Positions 1 to 11,533 of a DNA stretch of 64,000 nucleotides are shown in pieces. Positions within the stretch are counted from its first letter, which is position 1; every line of letters starts with the position of its first letter. A program made the translations under genes and the position numbers. The notes below the pieces were generated by a model. The model worked only from the letters and a program-made list of their open reading frames with translations, had not been told where the DNA came from and ran no database searches. Source of the DNA: Cycas panzhihuaensis (taxonomy: Eukaryota; Cycadophyta); contig CM041465.1 in assembly GCA_023213395.1 (NCBI GenBank), forward strand, positions 7,006,001-7,070,000, given 5' to 3'.

Positions 1-1461
1 TTTGACATTTGATGGTCGTTTGGGGCGCTGTCAAGCTCACACATCCTCGGTAGGGTCGTAGGGTCTACGCACTTCACGTTGATGCTGTGCAGCTTTCAAA
101 CATTAAAAAGTTTAATTTTTTAATCTTATGATTTATCAATTTAGTGAAATCACATTAAATCAAATTTAAAATAGCTTCAGGTCCGCTTTAGCCCCTCCAT
201 TTGATCGCATTAAGGCTGCATATGACTTATTTTCTTTTGACTAAGAGGCAGACTTCAAGCCTAAATGAACTAAATTGAATCTTTTTGGATTGTGAAAAAG
301 TTATAAACGCCTTTAAATAATTTTTAACATCCATTGGCACCCTAGAAGCATAAATAGGTGGTCACGTGGTGTCTATAGGTGATCAAAAGCCAATCCAAAA
401 GGGGCTTAACCCTGTTTTCAGTTGATTTTTTGGCATAAAAAGGTACTTGTACTATTTCTGCAATATCTCCTCAACCGTATGTCCATTTTTCGAACCGTTT
501 GAAGAAATGAAAAGCTAATTCAGAGCTCTATAGCTTAGAAATAAACTAAACTTAATTTGGATATGATTTTAAGTATATATTAGCTTCTCAAGTTGACCCT
601 TATATTTAAGCTATTTGAGCCTTATTTTTCAAGATTTAAAGGCATTTTTCAGTTTTCTTGAGGTTTTTTTACTAGATTAGGTTATGGCTTATTATTTTCA
701 ATTGTTCAATTCTAATTTTAAAGGCTAATAAATGCTTGGTAATGTTTCATGTGTAGGTGTTTCTCTTAGAAGATTGAAGAAGTTAACTCTCAAAGCTTGG
801 CCTATTAAGAGCACTCTAAACCTACTCTTGTCCTTTTAATTTACTTTATTTTTTTTTCATTTCATTTATTGTATTAAAAGGAACCTCTTGTATGTAAGAA
901 ACTCACATTAAAAATTAATTTTTCACATTAAAAAAGATAACTTCCGAATTGAACCCCCATTTCTAGCCTTGCAAGGGGAACGATTAGGACCCCTGAAGTT
1001 ACCACCACACACAGGCCCTTAGCCTACTCATATTGGATGAGAAACGTCATTGGCTATAAGGTGTATTCGGTGGCAGGCTAAGGAGGAGACCCTATCTTTT
1101 AGAGTTTGGAGACCAGGCTAGACTGAGGGGGGTGAGTGCCTTGGTTAGTAAGTTCTCACCGCTAGATCTATCATTTGACAAAAGTCCAGCGTAGGTGGGG
1201 AAACAAATCAAGGGGGTCTTAGGACCTTCTTAGTAGCCCACATACTTAGGTATATCGATCCCTTATGCTCACATACTGGTATATCGGGTCCTTGGTTTTC
1301 CACTTGTGGGCAGGTGCCATTAGATAAGATAGCAACCAAGAGCTTTCTTGGAGACCCTTTACCTTAGAATCCTAGATTATAAGCCTCTTAGGTAGATTAG
1401 TACCTCATCACACAAAAATTTAAAAACATCAAAAAAAAAAAAAAAAAAAAACTTTTCAAAC
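1..1461 (+). other. R1 upstream leader, noncoding
   Basis: This is the AT-rich sequence immediately before the R1 gag start at 1462. I find no coding frame and no copy of the R1 3' LTR (11534-11861) here, so the true 5' LTR of R1 probably lies left of the window, and this stretch is either a long leader or an older flank. The block at about 930-1400 is recognisably related, in reverse complement, to 18150-18660 in front of the R4 gag. In both places it ends shortly before a gag ATG, which supports a leader identity. The link to R1 is inferred. Confidence 0.55.
1431..1451 (+). repeat. A21 homopolymer
   Basis: A run of 21 adenines ends 10 bases before the R1 gag ATG. It could be slippage in the leader. 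No non-LTR retrotransposon body precedes it, so I do not read it as a LINE or SINE tail. Confidence 0.8.
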
Positions 1462-2801
1462 ATGGCAACACAAATGCTTCTTTCCAACAACATCAAACTC
1501 AATGGTATTAATAACTTTATACCTTGGAAAAAGTAAGTCAAAAACTTGCTTATTATGAATGAATTTTGGGCCTATGTCAATGGGGACATACCCATGCCTA
1601 AGCCCACTCAAGATCCAAATGATCCTACTAAAACTAGTCCACTTGATCCTGTAGCCTTAGCCAACTTTAAAGCTAAGGATAACATAGCATTATCCTTCTT
1701 CCACTTGGCAGTTGAAGACCAAGTGGATCAAAACATTGAAATAGCATAATGCTCAAATGAAGCTTGGACCATACTTTATTTACTTTATGAGAGGAAGGAC
1801 AAATCTAGGTCTCTTACCCTTAAGGCTCGCCTATTTACCATGCCTTTTACTAGAAATATTACAAATCATTTTACTGAAGTTAAAACTATTAGAAACCAAT
1901 TTATTATCCTTGGTGAGCCACCTTTCGACTATGATCTAATCTCAAGCATTATAAATATTTTACCTATTGAATACAACTCCTTTGTCTCTAAGTAATATGA
2001 CAACTACTCTAAGATGGACTTTATAACCTTTGAGGGGCTCTTGCTACGAGAGGAAAATATTCTTAATCAACTAGGGGTGACATCAACATCTGACTCAGCT
2101 CCAGCCTTTGCAGCCTAAAACTCAGAAAAGGGCAAGACTATTAATAGAGAAGCCTAACAACTTAGTTAGCAACAAGACTCAACTCAACTCTTAGACTCTC
2201 TCTCTATATAACAAGAGTTACATCAGCAACCAACTCAACAACATCTTATTGGCACCTCCTCCTCCTCCTATCCAAATCAGCAGCTTAAATAATTATAGCA
2301 TCAACCATAGAGAAAGTCTCAAAAGAATTAGTAGAGTAAATAAAATGTTACCTGTATCTACTATGGAAATCTGGACACCTAGTTGTTGAATGTCAAAGAA
2401 GACAAGTTGATTTGCAGCTCTTGCAAAATCAAGGGAGCCAAGCATATGGGCTAGTCTATCAACCCCCTAATTATCAACAAGGAGTACCATCATACCATCA
2501 AGGAGGCCCTAATTATAATCAACAAAGACAAGGAGATTCTTATCAATAAGGAGGACCATGCCCTCCTTAAGGAGCCCCCTTTCCACAATAATGAGGCCCT
2601 TATTATGAATATGGTGGTCTAGTTCAACAATAAGGAGGCCCTTTCCACCCACAAGGGGGGCTATCATATCAACCTCAAGGCCAATTCTATTAGCAAAATT
2701 GGAATCCAAGGCCCACACAAGGTCAAAAACCTCAAAATAGGCAATGGTTCACCAACAAGAATCAAAGGAACCAATAATACAATCAACAACAAAGTGGAAA
2801 T
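1462..2801 (+). pseudogene. R1 copia gag, broken
   Basis: Gag builds the virus-like particle that packages element RNA. The reading frame starts at the ATG at 1462 (MATQMLLSNN) and follows the plant copia gag pattern: an N-terminal 'LNGINNFIPW' module, a helical middle with 'FTEVKTIRNQ', and a Gln-rich tail. A zinc knuckle of C-x2-C-type layout at 2353-2393 is split by a one-base deletion and has its second Cys changed to Tyr. Many stops interrupt the frame, the first before 1546, and most sit where Gln is expected. The tail at about 2430-2760 is a decayed Gly/Gln/Tyr-rich repeat area. No functional protein can be made. Confidence 0.85.
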
Positions 2802-3565
2802 ATGGAAGATGGTCAAGACTTCTCCTCCCATAACCTATGTTTTACAGCATTGTCCTCTCAGCTTGATGAGACTAAATGGCTTCTTTATTCTGATGCAACA
2901 AGACACATGACAGGTTCTGAAAAAACGTTAGAAGAGACCCAACCAATCAACACTCAAATGGTCACATTTGGGGACACCATGACTTACAATGTGACCAAAA
3001 TTGGTAAGGCACCAATCACATTGAAGAACTCCAACATTAGACACCACATCAGTAATGTGTTCCATGTACCTAGTATGAAGGTAACCTACTTTCCATTAGT
3101 CAAATGGATAAGATGAACTTAGATGTCCTCTTTAGCCAGGGAATTTATAGAATTACAAACCATGCTACAGGAAAACTTGATGCTACAGGACATGAAGATG
3201 GTGGCTTATATAGACTAGATGGAGTCCCTCTTTCCATTACTTCCTAACATGAATCCTACTCAATGGCTAACACAACTCAATGTGTTAAGGAAAAGGATAC
3301 AATTGAGGAAGAGTTCCCTTGCATATATGAACCAGGAGAATGCTCCCACTCAAAGGATGAAGTGACCACAAATAGATCCAAAGACCACCTATGGCATCAA
3401 CGCTTAGGTCATTTAAATATATAAAGCTTGAATCTCATGTCTAGGCTCAAAATCATATATGACCTACCCAAAATCAAGAGATATCAGAACATATGTGAGG
3501 CATGCCTAAAGGGAAAGTAGCAAAGAGAAAAATTCCCTTCCAAGAATGCTTGGAGAGCTTCACAA
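2802..3565 (+). pseudogene. R1 copia protease and GAG-pre-integrase, broken
   Basis: The aspartic protease would mature the polyprotein. Its active-site region reads LLYSDATRHMTG, with the catalytic Asp codon at 2892-2894 followed by Ala-Thr instead of the usual Ser/Thr-Gly, so it is probably dead even apart from the stops. The open stretch ends at 3116, where a frameshift follows 'VFHVPSMKVT'. The downstream pre-integrase motif WHQRLGHLNI (from 3392) and the CEACLKGK cysteine pair (about 3493-3520) form the zinc-binding module that leads into integrase. It is in line with the R1 gag upstream and integrase downstream. Confidence 0.85.
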
Positions 3566-4290
3566 CCATTAGAGTTGGTACATTCTGATATTTATAGGTC
3601 TATATCCACCCAATCTCTTAATGGTAGTTGGTATTTCATTACCTTTATAGATGACTTCTTAAGGAAAGTATGGGTCTACTTCTTAAGAAACAAATATCAA
3701 GCCTTAGATAGATTCAAAGAGTTTAAAGCTGTTACTGAAAATGAAAGTGGGATGAGAATTAAGACCCTTAGATCCAATAATGGTAGTGAGTACATTTCAA
3801 ACTAGTTCAATAACTTTTGCAAAGAACATAACATCCAATGTCAATTTTTTGCTCCTCACACACCTCAGCAGAATGGTGTAGTTGAAAGGATGAATCAAAC
3901 TTTGATCAATAAAGGAAAAGCCATGCTTAGTACAATCAACCTTGCCACTAGATTTTGGGCTACTGCCATTGCCACGGCTGCTTACCTAACCAACATAAGT
4001 CTAATAGTTGTGGTTAGGAACATTACTCCTAAAGAAGCTTAGTCAGGTCAGAAACCTTTGGATGCACATCATATAAACATATCCCAAAGGATAACAGGAA
4101 GAAACTTGATGACAAGAGCCTTAAGTGCATCTTCCTTAGCTATGTACCTGGTTGCAAAGCCTATAAAGTCTTTAACATAGTTGGTAACCAAGCTTATATG
4201 ACACATGATGTAATCTTTGAAGAAGAACCATAGGTATCAACATCTCCTCCATATCAGATTATAGCAGAAGACGAGGTTGGTGTGACACAA
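3566..4290 (+). pseudogene. R1 copia integrase, active site mutated
   Basis: Integrase (DDE superfamily) inserts the element cDNA into the chromosome. The first catalytic Asp is at 3587-3589 (VHSDIYRS). The second, expected in a SDNG motif, is now Asn at 3776-3778 (RSNNGSEY), a G-to-A change that abolishes catalysis. The Glu is intact at 3884-3886 (NGVVERMNQT). A stop at about 3803 and a small deletion or frameshift around 4050 break the frame. The C-terminal end of integrase and the linker to RT (4200-4430) are degraded. Confidence 0.88.
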
Positions 4291-4428
4291 GTAACCCTTG
4301 GACAAACTTTGGATCCACTTATACCAGCTTACTCCTACACTCCTGGTCCATCATCAATTCCAACAACTTCTTTTTCATCTACTTAAGCAAGTGCAAATTT
4401 ACCTCCCATTTCAGTTGTTGACCTTCAG

Positions 4429-6072
4429 GTGGAAGCCACCAGCTTTCAGCCACCTCCTAAGTGGGTACAACAACTTTTAAAGGATGCTCCTCCTCCTCCC
4501 ACACCTGCAAAGAGGCCTTCCAAGATGAGACACTCTGTAAATTTTGCCCTCATGCCACATGTCCTTAAAACTCTTGAACCTTCCACGTTTGAGGAGGTAA
4601 TCAAAGACTAAACATGGAAAGCAAATATAGATGAAGAGATGAATTCTATCTTAAAAAATGACTCTTGGGAGCTGACTAAATTACCACCTAGGAAGAAAGC
4701 AATTAACTATAGATGGTTATATAAGACAAAGTTCCATGCAGAGTGTCACAAAGCTCGCCTTGTTGCAAGAGGTTTCAAATAATAAGAGGGGGTTGACTAT
4801 GATGAGACCTTTGCACCAGTAGCTAACATGATCACATTCCATTTGGTTATGTCCCTAGTAGCCCAATTTGGATGGTCTATATACCAAATAGATGTGAAGA
4901 ATGCTTTCCTTAATAGAGAGCTTAAAGAAGAGGTTTTCTTAAAACAACCCCTTGGCTATGCTATTCTAGGACAAGAACACTTAGTTTGCAGACTCAAGAA
5001 AGCCCTTTATGGACTCAAGTAAGCACCACATGCTTGGTATGCAAAGATAGATGCATTTCTCACTCAGCATGGATTTAATCGTTCACCCTCTGACCCTGAT
5101 CTCTATATTCAGATTAGAGATAATTTGATCACTATCATTGTACTTTATGTAGACGATCTTACTATCACTGACAATAATACAGATAAAATTTCTTGGCTCC
5201 AATTAGAGTTTAAAATTAATTTTGAGATGACTAACCTTGGTTTACTTCATTACTTCCTTGGAATTGAAGTTTGGCAAGAACTAGGACAAATCCTCTTAAC
5301 TCAAACCAAGTATGCTAATGAACTATTGGAAAGATTCAGAATGACTAAATGCAAGCCTGCGCTAATTCCTATGGAGACAGGAACCAAGTTAAACCTGGAT
5401 GAACAAGGAAAATCTTTTGATCCTACTTTGTACCGGTAGTTAGTTGGGAGTCTCATCTATCTCACTCATACTCGCTCAGATATCTCATATGCAATAGGGA
5501 TCTACTCCAGCTATATGTCATAGCCTAAAGCATCTCATTGGAAAGTAGCCACTAGGATACTCAAATATATTTATGGCACTCATCGGTTTGGCCTTGAGTA
5601 TAATAAGACTGAATCACCTATTCTAAAGAGATAGACAGATGTTGATTGGGATGGTTTCCAGGACACACACCATTCAACTTCAGGCTATTGTTTTGATTTG
5701 AACTCAACTGTAATCTCATGGATCTATAAAAAGCAACCCACTGTTACCTTTTCATCTACTAAAATAGAATATAAAGCAGATATCCATGCTACAACTGAGT
5801 TAATTTAGATGAGAAGGATTCTCACCAAGCTTGGACTTCAACAGACTTCACCAACCATCCTATACTGTGACAATTAAAGTGTGTTGAAGATAGCGAAGAA
5901 TCTTGTATTCCATGCTAGAACCAAGCACATTGAGGTCCATCATCACTTCATCTGTGAGCATGTCCAAAACGAAGAAGTTGATCTCATATACTCTCCTACT
6001 GAAGACCAGGTTATAGACATCTTCACTAAAGCACTTGGTAAACCAAAGTTTGAATGGTTCAGATTTGACCTT
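4429..6072 (+). pseudogene. R1 copia reverse transcriptase and RNase H, broken
   Basis: RT and RNase H copy the genomic RNA into cDNA. The domain runs from the 'ANIDEEMNSI' entry (about 4620) through 'QIDVKNAFLN' to the catalytic YVDD box at 5146-5157, which is intact, and 'LGLLHYFLGIE'. RNase H follows: TDVDWDG at about 5636, STKIEY, YCDN, and 'TKHIEVHHHF' near 5920. At least seven in-frame stops occur at conserved Gln or Trp positions (for example 4781-4786, 5020-5022, 5437-5439, 5875-5877). At 6073 the frame is cut by insertion of R2; its last codons resume at 11498. Confidence 0.9.
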
Positions 6073-6280
6073 TGTGGAAATCCTTTGAAGAGGAACAAAT
6101 TCACTCTCTTAATATCTTTTATTGATGATACATTGTACATATATATACAAGTACAAGGTGGGTATAATTGGCAATAGCTTAACCATGTAACGCCACTTGT
6201 CATCTTAAGAAAGGAGAGAATGGGGGTACATGACCGTTATATTAAATATTATAACCTAAGGTAAAACATTACCTTTTACG
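6073..6280 (-). repeat. R2 3' LTR
   Basis: This 208-bp direct repeat matches 11285-11492 end to end without net length change. It starts TGTGGAAATCC on the plus strand and ends TTTTACG, where CA is expected, so the terminal base is mutated. It carries an AT-rich stretch (about 6130-6150). Confidence 0.95.
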
Positions 6281-6290
6281 CCCCCTCTTA
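6281..6290 (-). other. R2 polypurine tract
   Basis: On the minus strand TAAGAGGGGG lies directly against the start of the 3' LTR. This is the RNase H-resistant primer for plus-strand cDNA synthesis in LTR elements and confirms the minus orientation. Confidence 0.88.
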
Positions 6291-7840
6291 ATGTTTTACC
6301 TATCTTAACCCTACTAGGTTTCTAAAAGCACTGAATTTCTCTTTCCCAAGAGGTTTAGTGAGCATATCAGCAATTTGATCTTCTGACGGATAATGCTGAA
6401 GTTTGATTTCTTTATTCTGTACCTTTTCTCTGATAAAATGATGATGTACTTCGATATGCTTTATTCTGGCATGTAGAACAGGATTCTTCGTCATTTTTAT
6501 GGTACTTTGATTGTCACAAAATATTCGAGTAGACATTGTTTGTTCTTCTCCTAGTTCTTTTAATAGTTGTCTAATCCATATCCCTTCACAAGCTGTGTTG
6601 GCTGCCAACTTATATTCTGCTTCTGTTGATGACAATGCAACCGCTGATCGCTTTTTACCTCCATGAGATCAAGGATTTTCCAAGGAAGAAACAATACCAC
6701 GATGTTGATTTTCTATCTGCTTTGTCTCCACTGATCGAATCACGAGACACATTAATTATGTGTCGTTCTCTTTATCATATCTTAAGCCAAGATTCATGGT
6801 TCCCCTCAAGTAACGCAAGATTCTTTTTACAGCATTCCAATATGATATTTTAGGATTTTCCATGAATCTGGAGATCAACCCTATAGCGTATGATATGTCA
6901 GGTCGTGTGGCTATGAGATAGATTAAGCTTCCAACTAATTGTCTGTATTATGTGGCATCAACTGAAGCTGCATCCTGTTTTGCAATCAACACAATCCATG
7001 TTTCCATTGGTGTACTGACACTATTACAATTCTCCATTCCCAACTTGGTTAACAAGTTCTTTACATACTTTGTTTGTGAGAGAGTAATGGAAGAATTGTT
7101 TTATTTAACTTCTATTCCAAGGTAGTAATGTAGTATTCTTAAATCCGTCATTTCAAATACCTTTTCAAACTTATCTTTGATAAATGCTATTAAATTTTTG
7201 TCATCTCTAGTGATCAGCATGTCGTCCACATATACTACAACAATGGAGATAGATCCTGAATTACCTTTTACATACAGACTATGATTAGATTCACATCGAT
7301 GAAAACCATTTTCTATTAAGTATGAGTCTAATTTAGCATACCAAGCTCTTAGAGCTTGTTTAAGCTATCTGATGCCTTCTTCAGTTTGCAAACCATATTT
7401 TCCTGTCCTACTTTTATGTATCCTTTTGGTTGATACATATATACCTCTTCCTGAAGGTCTCCATTCAAGAATGTACTTTTGACATCCATTTGATAGATTT
7501 CCCAACCTTTTTAGGCAGTAAGAGAAATCACTATTCTTACTATATTTAATTTTGCCATAGGTGAAAACATTTCTTCATAATCAATTCTTACTGTTTGAGT
7601 ATATCATTTTGCTACCAGTTTGGCCTTGTATTTTTCTACTTCTCCATTTGGCTTCTCTTTTATCTTGTATACCCATTTGCAGTTTACAATGAGTTTGTCT
7701 ACTGGAATTGGGATGAGGTCCCATGTCTTGTTCTTTTGTATGGCTTCAATTTCAGCATCCATTGCAATTCTCTAATTTTAGAAACTACTGGCTTCTTTAT
7801 AAGAGTTTGGTTCAATGGAACAAATCAAAGCTTGAGGTTT
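6291..7840 (-). pseudogene. R2 copia reverse transcriptase and RNase H, broken
   Basis: Read on the minus strand, the C-terminal 111 codons (6635 to 6300) are open and form the RNase H tail: MSSTEAEYKLAAN, FCDNQSTIKM, 'KHIEVHHHFI', and 'DMLTKPLGKEKF'. Upstream the RT is interrupted by several stops and frameshifts, but its catalytic YVDD box is intact at 7221-7232, with 'KNGFHRCE'-like and '[10 protein letters not shown]' segments around 7300-7400. The domain joins the integrase end at about 7841. Confidence 0.9.
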
Positions 7841-8989
7841 CTATAATCTTGTTTGATGTTCAAATATATCTCCTTTTATTTCTTCAAGAGTTTTAAGATA
7901 CCACCTTGGTATCTTTTTTGAGGTGCATTCCTGTAATGATTTTTCTTCATCTCTAGAGTTAGAGCTACTGTCTGATTCGAGGTTGCAACTACTGGTTAGT
8001 TGCTTATCTGGATTCTCATTTTCTGAAGAATCTTCTCCTGTCTCAATTCTTTTTAAAGTTATATCTGACTTGTCTTCTAACTGGTCAGGACATATATGTG
8101 AATGATCTTCATCAATTTGTATTGTTGTATCAATATTTTCCTTTTTCTCGTTAAAAATTACATCCCTGCTGACATAAAGCTTATCTATTTTTGGATCCAT
8201 GCACCTGTAAGCTTTTGAATGGTGGCTATATCTAACCATTATGCATTCAATACTTTTATTATCTAATTTGACTCTCTTCTTGTCTGGAATATGAATGTAG
8301 GCCTTGCAGCCAAATATTTTCAAATGGCTTACATTAGGTTTGTGTCCTGACCAAGCTTCTTCAAGAGTTATATTGTCTAAGGACTGAGTAGGGCTTCTGT
8401 TGATCAAATATGCAGCTGTATGTACAACTTTTGCCCAATATTTCTTTACTAAATCTTTACTATTTAGCATGTAATGGGCCATTTCTACAATTGTTCTATT
8501 CATTCTTTCTGCTACTCCATTAGATTGAGGTGTATACGGAGTTGTGAACTATCTTTGAATTCCATGTGTTTTGTAGAAATAAATAAATTCATTAGACATA
8601 AACTCACCACCTCTATCAAAACGAACATATTTGATCCTTTGACCACTTTCTAATTCACTTGCAGCTTTAAATTCTTTAAAATATCCAAATGTTTCTGATT
8701 TGCTAGATAGAAAGTACACCCAAAATTTTCTGGAAAAATCATCAATGAAGGTCAAGAAATACCTTGATCCATTTGTCGAGATGGGCGAAAAAGGACCACA
8801 TAGGTCGGTATGCATTAATTCCAATTTGCATTGTGTGCGCCATGTACTCTTTGAAAACGAAGTTCTGTGTTGCTTTCCCATCATACAACTTTTACATATA
8901 AAATGGTTAAATGAGATATCTGGCAGACCATTCACCATGTTATATTTTTTTAATCTTTCTAATCTATCATGAGAGATATTCAGTGCCAA
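7841..8989 (-). pseudogene. R2 copia integrase, nearly open
   Basis: Two long open stretches (8989-8549 and 8503-7841) are separated mainly by one stop near 8546, at a Gln position just before 'FTTPYTPQSNG'. The zinc-binding module (CKSCMMGKQH) is followed by a complete DDE triad: Asp at 8804-8806 (HTDLCGPF), Asp at 8615-8617 (FDRGGEF) and Glu at 8507-8509 (VAERMNRT). The C-terminal part carries 'AYLINRSPTQ', 'HLKIFGCKAY' and 'YRCMDPKI', then an acidic Ser-rich linker to RT. This is the best-preserved catalytic core in the left part of the window. Confidence 0.92.
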
Positions 8990-9440
8990 GTTTCATTATT
9001 ATCAGTGCCATCTGCAGCAAAAGCTTTTACATTAGAAATCATTTTGGTGAGACTTTTGTCAGGCATTACAAGAGTTGAAAGGAGTTTATACAACCTATTG
9101 CATTTTTCTCCTTTAGCTATAACTGTCTCATTTCTTTTCATATCAAGAATATAACAATATCTATGTTCATCGAATATTATTCTTAACTTTTTATCACTCA
9201 ATTGTGAAACTAACAGAAGATTCTTTTTAATTCTAGGTACAAAAAAGACATTACCAATACGTTGAATCTTTCCTTCAATGCATATAGCAATTTGTCCTAT
9301 TCCCATTATGTGTAAGGGAAAATTATCTCCTAACTCAACAGAAGTGTTTCATTCATAGGGTTTAATGATTTTAAACCATTCTTTTACTCCTGTCATGTGA
9401 TGTGAGGCACCTAAGTCTATATACCAGTTTTCTGTTACGC
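8980..9440 (-). pseudogene. R2 copia protease
   Basis: An open stretch of 108 codons (9306 to 8980) holds the flap and C-terminal part of the aspartic protease (IGNVFFVPRIKKNLLLVSQL). Just upstream, past a stop near 9349, lies the active-site segment YIDLGASHHMTG with the Asp codon at 9415-9417; the residue after Asp is Leu rather than Ser or Thr. The downstream end overlaps into the 'NNETWH' pre-integrase start. Confidence 0.88.
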
Positions 9441-10417
9441 TTGCATTTACTGTCAGGGCTACAATAAAGGCAATTTCAATTTCTTCTTCTGGTATATCTT
9501 TTTCTTTACTATAATTTCTAAATACCTGCTATTTTCCTTTTTGCAGTTTTGCACGTTTCTGGTAGCACTGATAGAGGTAATGACCTATTTAGCCACAATG
9601 ATAACAAACATCAAAAGCTCTACAATTACTTGAGAAGTGACCTAGTTTTCTACAATTAAAACATACTCTTGCATCTCAACGTGGATTGTTGTTCATTCTT
9701 CCTCATCCTCTTCCTTCCATCCAACGTCCCATGTGACTTGTTGGTATTCTTCCTCTTGATCTGGGATTAAATTATCCTCTTCCTCTGCCTCCTATTTGAA
9801 GTTTTAAAATAAGAGCATCTTCAATTTATGACTCTTCTTCGTACCTTTGATTTCTCTGCTCTTGTGCATACATATATCCTATCAAAGTATTAAAAGACAT
9901 TGTGGTAGTATGTCCTCCTCCTGTCAACATATTCACCATGTTATCAAAGGACTTTGGAAGTTTATTGAGCACCAAATGAATTAGTTATGTGTCTATTAAC
10001 TTCTCTCCTACTATGAGAAGAGTAGTTTTAATTCTAGTTAACTTGGTTAAGAAATTTGACACTTCCCTCTCTCATTTTCAATTTATAAAGCTCTTCTCTT
10101 AATGCCACAATTCTGACTTCATTTTTCCTACTAAACATTAAAGTCATAACTTTCCATATTTCATTTGCATTTTCTAGGCCATATACATAAACTAGTAATG
10201 AGTCAGAAATTGAGAGTTTGAGGACTAACATAGCAACATTATTCTTTTCCTCCTAACTAGTCAAATTTGTTGCGTCGGTAGGCTGTTTTTCATCCCCAGT
10301 AGTGATTTTCCAGGCCCGTTTTGCTCTCATCAGTCCTTTAATCTTAATTTTCTAGATACTAAAGTTCATTTCAGTAAGTTTCTCACTTTCATTAAGTGAA
10401 CCAGGAGAGGAGGCCAT
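9441..10417 (-). pseudogene. R2 copia gag, broken
   Basis: The start codon is the ATG read from 10417 (MASSPGSLNESEKLTEMNFS). Conserved gag features follow: 'MRAKRAWKITTGD', 'YVYGLENANEIWKVM' and 'LREELYKLKM'. Two adjacent zinc knuckles of C-x2-C-x4-H-x4-C type lie at 9565-9663 (CFNCRKLGHFSSNC, then CYHCG-stop-IGHYLYQC). Stops and frameshifts occur between about 9700 and 10030 and one falls inside the second knuckle. Confidence 0.85.
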
Positions 10418-11272
10418 TATTAAGGGTAATTGGAAACAAAAAAAAACTAAATTTAATTATCTGTACGACCTGTTATATGGGATTCTATGCGGCATTGAAT
10501 TTGTATAGAATAAGATGAAATTGGTTTTAAAAGAGAGAGCTCGCAAATGGGTATCCGGATCTATGATTATTTTCTTGAATGAGCTTCAAATATGAGAGAA
10601 AAAGCCTGCTGTATGGAAATTCCGTGTGGTGTTGAAGTTGTATGGAATAAGATAAAATTGGTCTTAAAAGAGAGAGCTCGCAAATGGGTATCCAGATCTA
10701 TGGTTATTTTCTTGATTTAGCTTCAGATGTAAGAGAAAAAGCTAGACGGAGGAGAAAATTTGCACCCAAGGGTTTTTGCCTTTTTTTAAAAAAACTTCAG
10801 AAAAAACTCTTTGAATCTATACAAGGAATCATCGAAAACTTTTGTCTAGGGATTAGAAAGGATTTAAGTACTTGTACCAAGGATTTTGACTGAAAAGTTT
10901 TGAAGAAATCACTGAGAGAAGGCTCCAAACCTGCGTGCCTATTCCTTGGCCTGAAGCTGGGTTGAAATGACTCCGAATAATGTCGTTATAGAAGAGAAAA
11001 ATGTAGAGGAGGTTTTGATCTTCGAACTGGGTAAGTTTCATCAAATTCTGATGACTTCAATTTTTGGCACCCATACAATTCTGTACAATCGCAAAGAAAA
11101 GTCATACAATTCTTCTTTCAACTTTGCTTGGACAAATTTATCTTCACACAATAGATTCTTGTAATAACTATATATCTTCTTCTCTTTTTAATGAATCCCT
11201 AAATGTCTATCTTCTTCTCCTTTTAATGAATCCCATATTTGCTTCTTCACAGGCAGGAGGACTAAAGGGCCT
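10418..11272 (-). other. R2 5' untranslated leader with a 136-bp tandem duplication
   Basis: This is noncoding sequence between the PBS and gag of R2. Within it 10469-10604 and 10605-10740 are tandem copies with an exact 136-bp spacing and roughly 85% identity by eye (shared core GAGAGAGCTCGCAAATGGG). The remaining part (10741-11272) has a smaller local duplication at about 11168-11232 (CTTCTTCTC..TTTAATGAATCCC). Open frames here (for example 10684-10893) have no recognisable protein features. Confidence 0.8.
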
Positions 11273-11284
11273 GCTCTGATACCA
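11273..11284 (-). other. R2 primer-binding site (initiator tRNA-Met)
   Basis: The minus strand reads TGGTATCAGAGC immediately after the 5' LTR. This is the standard copia site complementary to the 3' end of initiator tRNA-Met, used to prime minus-strand cDNA synthesis. Confidence 0.93.
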
Positions 11285-11492
11285 TGTGAAAATCCTTTGA
11301 AGAGGATCAAATTCACTCTCTCTATATCTTTTATTGATGATATGTTATACATATATATATAAGTACAAGGTGGGTACAATTAGTAACCGCTCAACCATGT
11401 AATGCCGCTTGTCATCTTGAGAAAGGAGAGAATGGGGATACATGACCCTTACATTAAATATTATAACCTAAGGTAAAACATTACCTTTTACA
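11285..11492 (-). repeat. R2 5' LTR
   Basis: This 208-bp LTR is the partner of 6073-6280, with TG..CA ends and the ACCTT duplication following at 11493-11497. It would contain the promoter for element RNA. Confidence 0.95.
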
Positions 11493-11533
11493 ACCTTGGC
11501 ATTCGAAGAAATGAAGTTGCTATTAAGGGAGGG
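11493..11533 (+). pseudogene. R1 polyprotein C-terminus and polypurine tract
   Basis: After the ACCTT duplication the R1 frame resumes as 'GIRRNEVAIKGGC' and stops with TAA at the LTR edge. Joined to the codons before 6073, this is a typical copia C-terminus, proof that R2 landed inside R1. The purine tract AAGGGAGGG directly precedes the LTR. Confidence 0.9.

Larger units (their letters stand above)
6073..11492 (-). mobile_element. R2, structurally complete Ty1/copia retrotransposon (5,420 bp)
   Basis: Two 208-bp LTRs (6073-6280 and 11285-11492) begin with TG and end with CA (left copy CG). They are flanked by the 5-bp duplication ACCTT at 6068-6072 and 11493-11497. The orientation is minus: the PBS abuts the right LTR and the PPT abuts the left LTR. 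Domain order on the minus strand is gag, protease, integrase, RT, RNase H, which defines copia. By hand I count about 21 differences between the LTRs (about 10%), mostly transitions, so the insertion is old. The insertion splits the last codons of R1 pol. Confidence 0.95.

Noticed and set aside
1431-1451. Poly-A run as the tail of a LINE, SINE or processed pseudogene
   Set aside because: No RT of LINE type, no Pol III promoter boxes and no flanking target duplication; the sequence continues straight into the R1 gag start.
7595-8105. Plus-strand open frames over the R2 integrase/RT region
   Set aside because: They are antisense shadows of the R2 integrase linker and RT on the minus strand.
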